Below, in pieces: positions 1 to 8,516 of a DNA stretch of 64,000 bases (position 1 is its first letter; each line of letters begins with the position of its first letter). The notes beneath the pieces were generated by a model. That model saw nothing but the letters and a program-made list of their open reading frames with translations, searched no databases and was not told the DNA's origin. Source of the DNA: an uncultured Dysgonomonas sp. (lineage in GTDB: Bacteria > Bacteroidota > Bacteroidia > Bacteroidales > Dysgonomonadaceae). Made by a program: the position numbers and the translations under genes. Where the stretch lies: positions 1 through 64,000 of the forward strand of contig CALKIV010000104.1 of NCBI GenBank assembly GCA_937995835.1, in the 5' to 3' direction.

Positions 1-2925
1 ATGAACAACGACGAAGAACTATTGGAAGAAGTTGTGGTTGTGGCATATGGAACAGTAAAGAAGGGAGCTTTTACTGGTTCTGCTGCAGTTGTTGATAATA
101 GTATAATAACTAAAACACCTGTAACATCTTTTGAAAAAGCTTTAGAAGGTGCATCCCCAGGTATTCAAGTAACTAGTACAACTGGGCAACCAGGAGCTGC
201 TACCAATGTACGTATTAGAGGTATTGGTTCTATCTCAGGGGATAGTTCACCTTTATATGTTATTGATGGTGTGCCAATTCAGTCAAGTTCAAACTCTTCT
301 GGAAGAAAAGGGAGTGACAGTGATTTTAGCCGAGTAGGAGATACTTACAATCCTTTGTCTTCATTGAATAGTGAAGATATTGCAAGTCTGACAGTTCTGA
401 AAGATGCTAGTGCTGCTTCACTATATGGATCAAGAGCTGCTAATGGGGTAATATTGATTACAACTAAAAAAGGTGCAGCAGGAAAAGCTAAAATTAACTT
501 CAAATCTCAATTTGGAGTATCAAAAAGGCCTAATCGTGGATATGACTTCATGAGTGGTGGCCAAATCTATAAGCACTATTGGGATGGTGCTATGTTAGCT
601 AGTGAGGGAAATGGAAAGACTGCAGCGGAAAGAGCTATTGCAGCTAATACTGAAGCCAAAGGTTCTTTCTCTGGATTCAATCCATACAACTACATCAATC
701 CTATTAATGCTGATGGCAATTTAGCGACGTTTCAAAATGCAAATGGACAAGATGAAATAGCTAGACTAATGTATGATACTGATTGGATGGATGAAGTATA
801 CAGAACTGGAAAATCGCAACAATATGATTTAAGCATTTCTGGAGGTAACACAGCTACTCAATATTATGTTGGTTTAGGTTATCTTAAGCAAGATGGTATT
901 GTTATTGCTTCTGGATTGGAGCGATATTCAGGACGTGTTAACTTGACAACTGAAGCTGCTAGCTGGTTGAAAGTTGGTGCTAATACTACTTTCTCGTTGA
1001 CAGATCAATCTACTCCTAACTCAGATGGGGGAGGTTCTAGTGCTATCGTGCACTCTATGGCAATGCCAGGTACAATTCCAATGTATCAATTGGATGATGA
1101 TTTTCAAATCAAACATGATCCTTTAACTGGAGAAGCCTTGTATAACTATAAAAATCCTATTTATAATAATATGAATGGGGTAGATCTTGCAAAAAGAGAT
1201 AAGTATAAAACTAGAACATATAGAGCATTGATCAATCCATGGGCAGAAGTTAGACCAATCCAAAATTTGGTATGGACGACTAATATGGCATATGACTATA
1301 ATAACATGGATGAGACTCAATGGTATAATCAGCATTATGGTAATGCTGCATCGCAAAATGGTCGTTTGTATAAATATTCTATCTGGAACAATACGATGAC
1401 TTTATCGACCAATGCTGCTTATGACTATAAGTTGTTAGATGATCATCACTTTAATTTTATGGTAGGTGCTGAGTTCTATAACAATACTATGAAGCGTATC
1501 ATGTCTCATTCCTCAGGATTTCCTCCAGCTTTTGATATCATAGAAATAGGAGCTGGTGCTGTGCCTGAAAAAGGAGAGTCTGTGACAAGAAAAGAAAACA
1601 TGAACTCTTTCTTTGGACGTTTAAATTATGATTATTTAGAGAAATATTATTTGTCATTTAGCTTGAGAACAGATGGTTCGTCTCGTTTTGGTAAAGACAA
1701 CAAATATGGAACATTCTGGAGTGTTGGTGGTAACTGGCGTATTTCTTCAGAAGATATGATGGCTTCTACTAGAGACTGGTTACATGACTTGAAATTAAGA
1801 GCTAGTTATGGGTCTTCTGGAGCTAAAGATGGTATTGGTAGATATGACTCTTACGGCTTATATTTGTCAGGTTTCAACTATGTTAGATATCCTGGTGTAC
1901 TTTGGAATCAATTAGCTAACCCTAATCTGAAATGGGAAAAGTCTATGAACCTGAATGTCGGTATAGATTACAACCTATTTGGACGTGTATATGGTAGTTT
2001 AGAGGTTTTCCAGAAAAAATCTTCTGACATGCTGTTGTCCTTGCCTTTGGCGCCATCTGTGGGCTTGAGTACTTATACTGTAAATCAAGGTAATGTTAAA
2101 AACACTGGACTAGAGTTCAGTGCAACTTCAGTGAATGTTAGAACTCCTGACTTCCTTTGGGAAACATCTTTCAACTTAACTCATGTAAAAACAGAAATCT
2201 ATGACTATCCACTGAAAGAAAGTGTTAGATCCTATCATATCTGGACAGATGGATATAGTATGAATGAATTTTATATGCAAGAATGGGCAGGTGTAGACAA
2301 GCAAACTGGTGCCCCATTATGGTACAAGGATGTAAAAGATCCAGAGACAGGTAAGGTTATTGGTCGTGAAACAACTAGCCAATACACTGCTGCAACTAAA
2401 TATAAACAAGGGTCTGGTAATCCAACTTTATTCGGTAGTTTGTCAAATAGCTTAAGTTATAAAGGGCTTGATTTCTCATTTATGTTTACTTATCAGTTTG
2501 GAGGAAAAATATATGATGCCTACGAAGAGTTTTTTCTTAATGATGGAGCTAAAAAGGGACATCAAATGGTGGTTGAAGCTTTAGATAGCTGGACTCCTGA
2601 TAATGTGAATGCAAGTAATCCAAAATTTGTTATTGGAAACACAAGTAATTCTAACAAAATATCGTCTAGATTCTTACATAAATCTGATTTTATTAAATTT
2701 AAGAATATTACTTTAGGTTATACTCTTCCTAAACGTTTGACATCAAAAGTGTTTATAAACTCTGTTAGACTATTTGGTTCTGTGGAGAATGTAGCTCTAT
2801 GGACACTAGACTCTGATTATAAAGGTTATGATCCAGAGCTAGCAGGGGCTAATGGTTTGTTAGATGGAAGAGGTACTGTAGCCATCCCTAGAACTGTTTT
2901 GTTTGGTTTATCATTAACACTGTAA
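1..2925 (+). CDS. SusC/RagA-family TonB-linked outer membrane protein, 5'-truncated by window edge
   Basis: Outer-membrane TonB-dependent transporter that would import glycan fragments together with the SusD partner just downstream. The visible 974 residues begin with the LEEVVVVAYG segment typical of the end of the TonB box and start of the plug. The plug follows (about residues 35-160, with VRIRGIGS, PLYVIDGVP and LKDASAASLYGSRAANGVILITTKKG), then a long beta-barrel ending in an aromatic/hydrophobic strand (TVLFGLSLTL). The signal peptide and carboxypeptidase-regulatory-like domain normally found ahead of this point are missing because the gene begins before base 1. The ATG at base 1 is therefore an internal codon. 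susD starts 10 bases after the stop, so the two are co-transcribed. The substrate cannot be read from sequence; the nearby GH95 fucosidase hints at a fucosylated glycan. Confidence 0.95.
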   Translation: MNNDEELLEEVVVVAYGTVKKGAFTGSAAVVDNSIITKTPVTSFEKALEGASPGIQVTSTTGQPGAATNVRIRGIGSISGDSSPLYVIDGVPIQSSSNSSGRKGSDSDFSRVGDTYNPLSSLNSEDIASLTVLKDASAASLYGSRAANGVILITTKKGAAGKAKINFKSQFGVSKRPNRGYDFMSGGQIYKHYWDGAMLASEGNGKTAAERAIAANTEAKGSFSGFNPYNYINPINADGNLATFQNANGQDEIARLMYDTDWMDEVYRTGKSQQYDLSISGGNTATQYYVGLGYLKQDGIVIASGLERYSGRVNLTTEAASWLKVGANTTFSLTDQSTPNSDGGGSSAIVHSMAMPGTIPMYQLDDDFQIKHDPLTGEALYNYKNPIYNNMNGVDLAKRDKYKTRTYRALINPWAEVRPIQNLVWTTNMAYDYNNMDETQWYNQHYGNAASQNGRLYKYSIWNNTMTLSTNAAYDYKLLDDHHFNFMVGAEFYNNTMKRIMSHSSGFPPAFDIIEIGAGAVPEKGESVTRKENMNSFFGRLNYDYLEKYYLSFSLRTDGSSRFGKDNKYGTFWSVGGNWRISSEDMMASTRDWLHDLKLRASYGSSGAKDGIGRYDSYGLYLSGFNYVRYPGVLWNQLANPNLKWEKSMNLNVGIDYNLFGRVYGSLEVFQKKSSDMLLSLPLAPSVGLSTYTVNQGNVKNTGLEFSATSVNVRTPDFLWETSFNLTHVKTEIYDYPLKESVRSYHIWTDGYSMNEFYMQEWAGVDKQTGAPLWYKDVKDPETGKVIGRETTSQYTAATKYKQGSGNPTLFGSLSNSLSYKGLDFSFMFTYQFGGKIYDAYEEFFLNDGAKKGHQMVVEALDSWTPDNVNASNPKFVIGNTSNSNKISSRFLHKSDFIKFKNITLGYTLPKRLTSKVFINSVRLFGSVENVALWTLDSDYKGYDPELAGANGLLDGRGTVAIPRTVLFGLSLTL

Positions 2926-2935
2926 AAAAGCAATC

Positions 2936-4504
2936 ATGAAATTATTTAAATATATAGCTGGTATTTCAATAGGGATTTCACTTCTGGTGTTTCCTTCTTG
3001 TGATACAGAATTAAACTTGCTTCCTTCTACTGATATTGAAGAGGAAGTAACTTTTCAAACACTAGAAGGTGCTGAAGCAGCACTAAATGGGGCATATCGT
3101 TGTCTGCGTGTTAGTGAGTATAATCACTATAATATCAATCACCTATTCTTTATTCCTGAAGTAATGGGAGATGATATGTTTATATCAAAGAATAGCAATT
3201 ATGGTAGATATAAAAATGAATATGAGTATTCTGTTATACCATCAGTAACACAAGCTACAGAGACATGGGCTACCCCTTATCTTCTGATTGCAAATACTAA
3301 TCTAATTATCAATGGTATGGGAGAATTACCTGATAGCGATAAGAAGACTAGTATCTTAGGACAAGCTCATGCTTTACGTGGATATATGTATCACTTTTTG
3401 GTGCGCTTATTCGCCCAGCCTTACAGCGTAAATCCTGATGCTCCAGGAGTGGTGTTAAGAGAAGTTGTGTCTACTGCACCTGTAAAACGTTCTACAGTTA
3501 AGGATGCATATACGCTAATTGTAAATGATTTGGAGTTTGCTGCAAAAAATTTGAAACCAGGAAGTGATAAAGCTCTTATTGATCAAAAAGCAGCGCAAGC
3601 GTTATTAGCCAGAGTTTATCTAGATATGGGTGCTGAGTATGCTGATAAAGCTGTAGATATGGCACAAAAGGCTGTTGATGGTAAAAAATTGATGGATCAA
3701 GATGCATATATCACAGAAGAGTTTTCTTCAATAAATTCAGAGACATTTTGGTCATTTTCGACTGTGAGTGGAAATCATGGAGGATATTTATCAGTTGCCT
3801 CATTTTATTATCTAGCAGGTGGTGGAAACTATATCAAGAAAGCCGATGGAAGCTATGAGGTGGATAAAGAAGGTAATAAGGTTATCAATTATACTGACGT
3901 TATAGATGGTTATAATTCAATGAAAGTATCTAAAAACTTTATTGAAATGTTTGATGACAAAGATGTTAGAAAGAAACTTTTCCCTAAGATAAAGGAAAAG
4001 AAAAATCCAGCAGATCCAAATGATGATACAATGATTGAAACGCAAGACTTCCTGAGCTACGAAAATGAATATTTTACGACTAAACATCGTCATAAAGAAG
4101 GTGCACTTGGAATTGCGGATTTGAATATGATTCGTGCTGCTGAAATGTATTTGATTATAGCAGAGGTTGAAGCTGATAGGAATCAATCAGGTAAAGCCAA
4201 AGATGCATTGAATGTATTGAGAGAAGCACGTGGTCTTGACAAGTTTGAAGGAACAGGACAGGCTTTAGTGGACGCAATTCAATTGGAAAGAAGGTTTGAA
4301 CTATTCGGTGAAGGTCATAGAATTTTCGATATGAAACGTCGCAAACAACCATTGAATAGAGTGGGACTACAAGGGCATTGGGCAAAGAATGTAGAAGTGA
4401 TTCCTGCCAATGATAATATCTTTAGCTTCCCAATACCTCAAAAAGAGTTTGATGGAAATAAAGAACTGAAATTTCCTGAAGATCAAAATCCAGGATATTA
4501 TTGA
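2936..4504 (+). CDS. SusD/RagB-family nutrient-binding outer membrane lipoprotein
   Basis: Surface lipoprotein that binds glycan and acts as a lid on the SusC transporter encoded 10 bases upstream. The N-terminus is a lipoprotein signal peptide with Cys near residue 22 (VFPSC-DTELNLLP). The middle has the TPR-like helices of the family (LRGYMYHFLVRLFAQPY at about residue 147; ALLARVYLDMG at about 221). The C-terminal part carries the conserved IQLERRFELFGEGHRIFDMKR segment and ends FPIPQKEFDGN...QNPGY, the usual SusD ending. Length (522 aa) is normal. A strong hairpin at 4527-4556 follows the stop and probably ends the susCD transcript. The bound sugar is not predictable from this sequence. 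Confidence 0.95.
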   Translation: MKLFKYIAGISIGISLLVFPSCDTELNLLPSTDIEEEVTFQTLEGAEAALNGAYRCLRVSEYNHYNINHLFFIPEVMGDDMFISKNSNYGRYKNEYEYSVIPSVTQATETWATPYLLIANTNLIINGMGELPDSDKKTSILGQAHALRGYMYHFLVRLFAQPYSVNPDAPGVVLREVVSTAPVKRSTVKDAYTLIVNDLEFAAKNLKPGSDKALIDQKAAQALLARVYLDMGAEYADKAVDMAQKAVDGKKLMDQDAYITEEFSSINSETFWSFSTVSGNHGGYLSVASFYYLAGGGNYIKKADGSYEVDKEGNKVINYTDVIDGYNSMKVSKNFIEMFDDKDVRKKLFPKIKEKKNPADPNDDTMIETQDFLSYENEYFTTKHRHKEGALGIADLNMIRAAEMYLIIAEVEADRNQSGKAKDALNVLREARGLDKFEGTGQALVDAIQLERRFELFGEGHRIFDMKRRKQPLNRVGLQGHWAKNVEVIPANDNIFSFPIPQKEFDGNKELKFPEDQNPGYY

Positions 4505-4526
4505 TCTATATAGTATATTGAATATG

Positions 4527-4564
4527 AGAGAGATTGCTTTTCGGAGCAATCTCTCTTCTTATTT
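4527..4564 (+). terminator. intrinsic terminator after susD
   Basis: A 12-bp perfect stem, arms 4527-4538 and 4545-4556, with a 6-nt loop TTTCGG, followed by a T-rich tract. It lies 22 bases after the susD stop. Confidence 0.8.
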
Positions 4565-4601
4565 TATCTTAAATTGTTCTTCTTTTTCAACCCAGATTTG
4601 T

Positions 4602-4609
4602 TACCTTTG
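4602..4609 (+). promoter_or_regulatory. Bacteroidota -7 box for the small Cys-rich protein
   Basis: TACCTTTG matches TAnnTTTG and lies 34 bases before the ATG at 4643. A convincing -33 TTTG at the normal spacing was not found. Confidence 0.5.
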
Positions 4610-4642
4610 AAGTGTACAATTAATTTATTAGTCCATATTATT

Positions 4643-4810
4643 ATGATACAAGAAATAATAGTATATGCAATAGGTATAGCTGTCGCAATTTTTTTATTGT
4701 CTAAAGTATACAAAGCGCTCTTTAGTAAGAAAGAAAAACAAGGTTTAGGATGCTCTTGCCATTGTAGCAGCACACAATACAGCAAAAAAGGCAAGAGAAT
4801 TAGTTTTTAA
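4643..4810 (+). CDS. small single-TM Cys-rich membrane protein, FeoB-associated type
   Basis: A 55-residue protein with one N-terminal membrane helix (IIVYAIGIAVAIFLLSKVY), a short basic stretch (KALFSKKEKQ) and a Cys cluster (GLGCSCHCSS). This is the plan of the small FeoB-associated Cys-rich proteins encoded with ferrous-iron transporters, but no feoA or feoB is near, so a role in iron uptake is inference. The reading frame stays open upstream to an ATG at 4574. I chose 4643 because a -7 box at 4602-4609 would start transcription after the upstream ATG, and because the membrane helix begins directly after the second Met. Any short single-TM Cys protein would look similar. Confidence 0.6.
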   Translation: MIQEIIVYAIGIAVAIFLLSKVYKALFSKKEKQGLGCSCHCSSTQYSKKGKRISF

Positions 4811-4811
4811 A

Positions 4812-4843
4812 TTTGTTTATTATAAAAGAATACTCTATATTTG
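4812..4843 (+). promoter_or_regulatory. promoter of the 4850-5083 non-coding RNA
   Basis: TTTG at 4812-4815, a 20-base spacer, then TATATTTG at 4836-4843. This is a close match to the Bacteroidota housekeeping promoter and one of the best in the window. The predicted transcript start is near 4850. Confidence 0.8.
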
Positions 4844-4849
4844 AAATAG

Positions 4850-5083
4850 AGAGATACGAGAATATTTTGGTCGTGTTGGTCGATCGGGAAACTCATCAAG
4901 TAAATAGTTATACCGAGACCAGTTGTCAGAGCTAATGGCGGGCCACACCTTCGGGTTGCGCAAGCACAAGTGGATTACAAAGGTTCTAACACACTCAAAC
5001 CCTGTTTTTAGGAGTTTCGGCATTTCCACCAATGCGGCCTTTATATATAAAAAGCGTGAAGTTAATTCTTCACGCTTTTTTTG
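4850..5083 (+). ncRNA. structured non-coding RNA of about 234 nt, family not assigned
   Basis: A free-standing transcription unit bounded by a consensus promoter (4812-4843) and a perfect terminator (5049-5083), with no plausible ORF on the plus strand. It folds as nested pairings. 4869-4880 pairs with 5028-5039 (12 bp including G-U pairs), and GAAACTC at 4888-4894 pairs with GAGTTTC at 5012-5018. At the tip, CCAC 4943-4946 pairs with GTGG 4970-4973, enclosing two small hairpins: ACC-UUCG-GGU (4947-4956) and UGC-GCAA-GCA (4957-4966). Stable UUCG and GNRA tetraloops in a three-way junction are hard to explain by chance. It lacks tmRNA, RNase P and SRP RNA signatures. Bacteroidales-specific RNAs such as Bacteroidales-1, or a 6S-like RNA, are the families to compare first. 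Confidence 0.75.
5049..5083 (+). terminator. intrinsic terminator of the non-coding RNA
   Basis: A 13-bp perfect stem, arms 5049-5061 and 5068-5080, with a 6-nt loop TTAATT and a T-run reaching 5082. Confidence 0.9.
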
Positions 5084-5218
5084 TATCCTATAACTTGCCC
5101 TTATTATATCTAAATCGTACAAAAACACATTATATTGAACTATTATGCCTTTTAAGTTAAACGATTAATGTTGTAATTTGTGACTGTTACCTTAGTTGTT
5201 AAGTTTAAATTTAGACCT

Positions 5219-7633
5219 ATGAAAAAATGTACAATGCTATTTTCACTAATCAGTTTAGTAATCCTTCTGACCTCTTGTGGCAAAGATGAAAAATCTATAC
5301 TCATGTGGTATACGTCTCCAGCTGAAAATTTTGATGAGGCACTACCTCTAGGAAATGGACGCTTGGGTGTGATGGTTTATGGAGGTGTAGAGAAAGAGAA
5401 ATTTAATATCAATGAAGAAACGCTTTGGGGAGGAGGGCCTGCTAAAAGTGTCTCTAAGCCAGAATTATCACAGCATCTTCAAAAAGTGAGAGCTGAGCTT
5501 TTTGCCGAGAAATGGCAAGATGCTTCTCGTACACTTAGAAATTTGCAAGGAGCAAATGCCAATTCATATGTGCCATTAGCTGACTTACATCTAGAACAAG
5601 ATGTAAAAGGAGAAGTGACGGATTATGTTCGGACTCTTGATCTGGCAACAGCTGTTGCAACGACTTCCTTTGTTGTAGATGGGGTGAAGTATGAGAGAAA
5701 AATATTTGTATCAAAGCCGGCTGATATTATCATTATACGGCTTACAGCATCGGAAGAAGGAAAACTTAATTTTTCACTATTTGGCGATACTCAGTTCGAG
5801 GGGGCGAATGTTGAAAAGATAGGACAAAACGAATTTGTATTGAATGGACAATTACCATATAGAATTGATACGAATCGAAGAATTCCTCTTCAAGAAGTGT
5901 CAGAAGAGGGTGAAAGAGGAATGCGTTATCAGTTGAGAGTGCGAGCCGTTGATATGAGTGGAAATAGTAATATTGTGACAGATGAAAAATTGAACGTCTT
6001 GGGGGCAACAGATGTTCTGCTTTATGTCTCTGCAGCAACCAGTTATAATGGATATGACAAGAGACCGGATACGGAAGGGGCAGATGAAAGTAAACTTTCG
6101 GCAGATTATTTAGGTGCTGCTGTTAAATTGGATTATACCAAACTGCTGAAAGATCATATTGCAGATTATCAGACATTTTTTAATAGAGTGAAGCTTGATT
6201 TGGGAGAGACAGATGAGGCTATAAAACAATTGCCTACTGATGAGCGTCTTAAGAAATATAAAGAAGGAGGGAAAGACCCTGAATTTGAAACCTTATACTT
6301 TGATTTTGGTCGCTATTTATTGATTTGTTCTTCTCGTCCCGGGGGAATTCCTGCCAATCTGCAAGGAATTTGGAACGATAAGCAAAGACCTTCGTGGGGA
6401 AGCGAGTTTACGACAAATATAAATGTTCAAATGAATTATTGGCCTGCAGCTATGCTTAATCTGTTGGATATGGAAGAGCCGTTGCTTGATCAGATAGAAC
6501 GTTGGGCTGTGAATGGTGAACAAGTTGCCAGAGATTATTATAACATGGGAGGTTGGACGGTGCACCATAATTCGGATATTTGGGCAGTGGCTAATCCTGT
6601 CCAAGGAGATCCTAAGTATGCAAACTGGGCGCTTGGCTCGCCTTGGTTGTGTCAACATCTTTTCTGGCACTACCAGTTTACAATGGATAAGGAATATTTG
6701 AAGAATAGAGCTTATCCTTTGATGAAAGGGGCAGCTGAGTTTTGCGACGATTGGTTGGTGTTGAAAGATGGGTACTATGTAACTGCTCCGTCAACCTCGC
6801 CCGAGAATGTTTTTATTGATAATCATGGAAATAAGGGTGTTGTGACGATAGCCTCTACGATGGATATGCAAATCATTTGGGATCTGTATAATAATCTGAT
6901 TGAGGTCTCGGAAGTATTAGGAGTGGATGATGAGTTGCGAAAAAACTGGGTAGAAAGGCGTGATAAGCTTTTTCCGATGAGAATTGGAAAAGCGGGTAAC
7001 TTGATGGAATGGTATGGAGATTGGGAGGATGAAGATCCAGAACACAGGCATGTTTCCCACTTATTTGGATTGCATCCCGGACGTCAAATTTCTCCGCTGG
7101 AGAATATGGATTTGGCACAAGCAGCCATAAAAACACTAGAGGTGAGAGGAGATGGAGGCACAGGATGGAGTAAGGCTTGGAAAATTAACTTTTGGGCGAG
7201 GCTATTGGATGGAGATCATGCTTACAAAATGTATCGTGAACTTTTGACGACTTCCACATTGATCAACTTGTTTGATACACATCCACCATTTCAGATCGAT
7301 GGAAATTTTGGAAGCATAGCAGGAGTAGTTGAGATGTTGCTTCAAAGTCACATGAATGAATTACATCTTTTGCCAGCGTTGCCCAAAGAGTGGAGAGCTG
7401 GAAGTATAGGGCAGATGTTAGCTAGAGGTGGATATGCTGTGAGTATGGAGTGGCACGATAATTCATTATATAAGGCAACTGTTACATCGAAAATCGATAA
7501 TAAATGTGTGATAAGGACAGATGTTCCAATTCAGATTAAGAATATGGAGACTGAGACTGTGAGAGAAGGTAAATATTATATAACAAGCTTTGATGCCAAA
7601 AAGGGGAACAAGTACGAAATTGTGAAAATTTAG
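5219..7633 (+). CDS. GH95-family alpha-L-fucosidase, lipoprotein
   Basis: Glycoside hydrolase that removes terminal alpha-linked fucose (typically alpha-1,2) from glycans; some GH95 members act on alpha-L-galactose. The 804-aa protein starts with a lipoprotein signal (LLTSC-GKDEK). The N-terminal domain carries PLGNGRLGVMVYGG and NINEETLWGGGP. The (alpha/alpha)6 catalytic domain has SSRPGGIPANLQGIWND near residue 375, NINVQMNYWPA near 400, DPEHRHVSHLFGLHPGR near 605 and DGNFGSIAGVVEML near 694. In studied members the catalytic Asn, Glu and Asp fall in this domain. The frame is open 13 codons further upstream, but the Met at 5219 begins the signal peptide. Lipidation suggests an envelope location. 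It may serve the SusC/SusD system upstream, although a separate RNA unit lies between. Confidence 0.92.
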   Translation: MKKCTMLFSLISLVILLTSCGKDEKSILMWYTSPAENFDEALPLGNGRLGVMVYGGVEKEKFNINEETLWGGGPAKSVSKPELSQHLQKVRAELFAEKWQDASRTLRNLQGANANSYVPLADLHLEQDVKGEVTDYVRTLDLATAVATTSFVVDGVKYERKIFVSKPADIIIIRLTASEEGKLNFSLFGDTQFEGANVEKIGQNEFVLNGQLPYRIDTNRRIPLQEVSEEGERGMRYQLRVRAVDMSGNSNIVTDEKLNVLGATDVLLYVSAATSYNGYDKRPDTEGADESKLSADYLGAAVKLDYTKLLKDHIADYQTFFNRVKLDLGETDEAIKQLPTDERLKKYKEGGKDPEFETLYFDFGRYLLICSSRPGGIPANLQGIWNDKQRPSWGSEFTTNINVQMNYWPAAMLNLLDMEEPLLDQIERWAVNGEQVARDYYNMGGWTVHHNSDIWAVANPVQGDPKYANWALGSPWLCQHLFWHYQFTMDKEYLKNRAYPLMKGAAEFCDDWLVLKDGYYVTAPSTSPENVFIDNHGNKGVVTIASTMDMQIIWDLYNNLIEVSEVLGVDDELRKNWVERRDKLFPMRIGKAGNLMEWYGDWEDEDPEHRHVSHLFGLHPGRQISPLENMDLAQAAIKTLEVRGDGGTGWSKAWKINFWARLLDGDHAYKMYRELLTTSTLINLFDTHPPFQIDGNFGSIAGVVEMLLQSHMNELHLLPALPKEWRAGSIGQMLARGGYAVSMEWHDNSLYKATVTSKIDNKCVIRTDVPIQIKNMETETVREGKYYITSFDAKKGNKYEIVKI

Positions 7634-7665
7634 AATCGCTGAAGGTGTTCTTCTTATCGCTTAAT

Positions 7666-7706
7666 AAGATCGTGTTTTAAAACTTTTTTATAGAGAACAC
7701 GATCTT
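7666..7706 (+). terminator. inverted repeat, probable terminator after the fucosidase gene
   Basis: An 11-bp perfect stem, arms 7666-7676 and 7696-7706, with a 19-nt loop. The T-run after it is short, so termination is likely but not certain. Confidence 0.5.
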
Positions 7707-7836
7707 TACTGTTGATAGCACAAAAAACATTAGGCTCGTTGAACTGATAAAGTTTAGGTGTGAAATGTAAAATTAAATCTAGTTGCGATGCTTTTATCTA
7801 AATTGGAATAATTCTGAAAACTAATTTATAAAAATG

Positions 7837-7844
7837 TATATTTG
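7837..7844 (+). promoter_or_regulatory. -7 box for ribE
   Basis: TATATTTG, 47 bases before the ribE start. No good -33 element at standard spacing was seen. Confidence 0.5.
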
Positions 7845-7891
7845 TAATAATTTTCGATGAAATGAAATTTTAAATATAAAGAATCTAAAAT

Positions 7892-8491
7892 ATGTTTTCA
7901 GGAATTGTAGAAGAGTGTGCACCTATCGTAGCACTGAAAAGAGATAAAGAGAATCTTCATATCACAATGGAGTGTTCGTTTACTAACGAGTTGAAAATTG
8001 ATCAAAGTGTATCTCATAATGGGGTGTGTCTTACTGTCGTAGATATTAAAGACAATACTTATACAGTGACTGCCATTAAGGAAACTTTGGATGTTTCTAA
8101 CTTGGGTACTTTGCAGATTGGAGATAAAGTCAATCTGGAACGTAGCATGAAGATGGATGGAAGACTGGATGGGCACATCGTACAAGGACATGTTGATCAG
8201 ACTGCTAAATGTATCAATATTGAAGAGGTGGATGGTAGTTGGTATTTCACTTTTCAATATGATTTCGATAGAGAGATGGCTCGTAAAGGCTACTTCTGTG
8301 TGGACAAAGGTTCGGTTACAGTCAATGGGGTGAGCCTAACAGTAGTGGAACCAACAGACGACACTTTTAAAGTGGCTATTATTCCTTATACATACGAGTT
8401 TACGAACTTCCATCAGTTTAAGATAGGCTCTTTGGTTAATCTTGAATTTGATATTATAGGTAAGTATATCAGCCGTTTATCGCAATTTTAA
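7892..8491 (+). CDS. ribE: riboflavin synthase alpha subunit
   Basis: Catalyses the last step of riboflavin synthesis, dismutation of two 6,7-dimethyl-8-ribityllumazine molecules. The 199-aa protein shows the two homologous lumazine-binding barrels. The first starts MFSGIVEE and contains VSHNGVCLTVV (about residues 43-53). The second contains GHIVQGHVD (about 91-99) and KGSVTVNGVSLTVVEP, with the C-terminal helix last. Cytosolic. No FMN riboswitch-like leader is evident upstream. Three membrane-protein genes follow with very short or negative spacing, so ribE may head a four-gene transcript, but their functions are not obviously linked to flavin. Confidence 0.95.
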   Translation: MFSGIVEECAPIVALKRDKENLHITMECSFTNELKIDQSVSHNGVCLTVVDIKDNTYTVTAIKETLDVSNLGTLQIGDKVNLERSMKMDGRLDGHIVQGHVDQTAKCINIEEVDGSWYFTFQYDFDREMARKGYFCVDKGSVTVNGVSLTVVEPTDDTFKVAIIPYTYEFTNFHQFKIGSLVNLEFDIIGKYISRLSQF

Positions 8492-8516
8492 TTGCATCTA
8501 TATAGAATAGGATAGA

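Noticed and set aside
1..60. ATG at base 1 as the true start of the SusC-like gene
   Set aside because: The protein begins inside the conserved segment before the plug; signal peptide and regulatory-like domain are missing, so the gene starts upstream of the window.
4869..5039. tRNA-Leu-like stretch on the minus strand of the RNA locus
   Set aside because: A GGTGGAAAT fragment resembles a D-arm, but no acceptor stem, anticodon arm or T-arm can be assembled.
4835..5128. 97-aa minus-strand ORF over the non-coding RNA
   Set aside because: No recognisable domain or signal; it lies fully antisense to the structured RNA, including its terminator hairpin.
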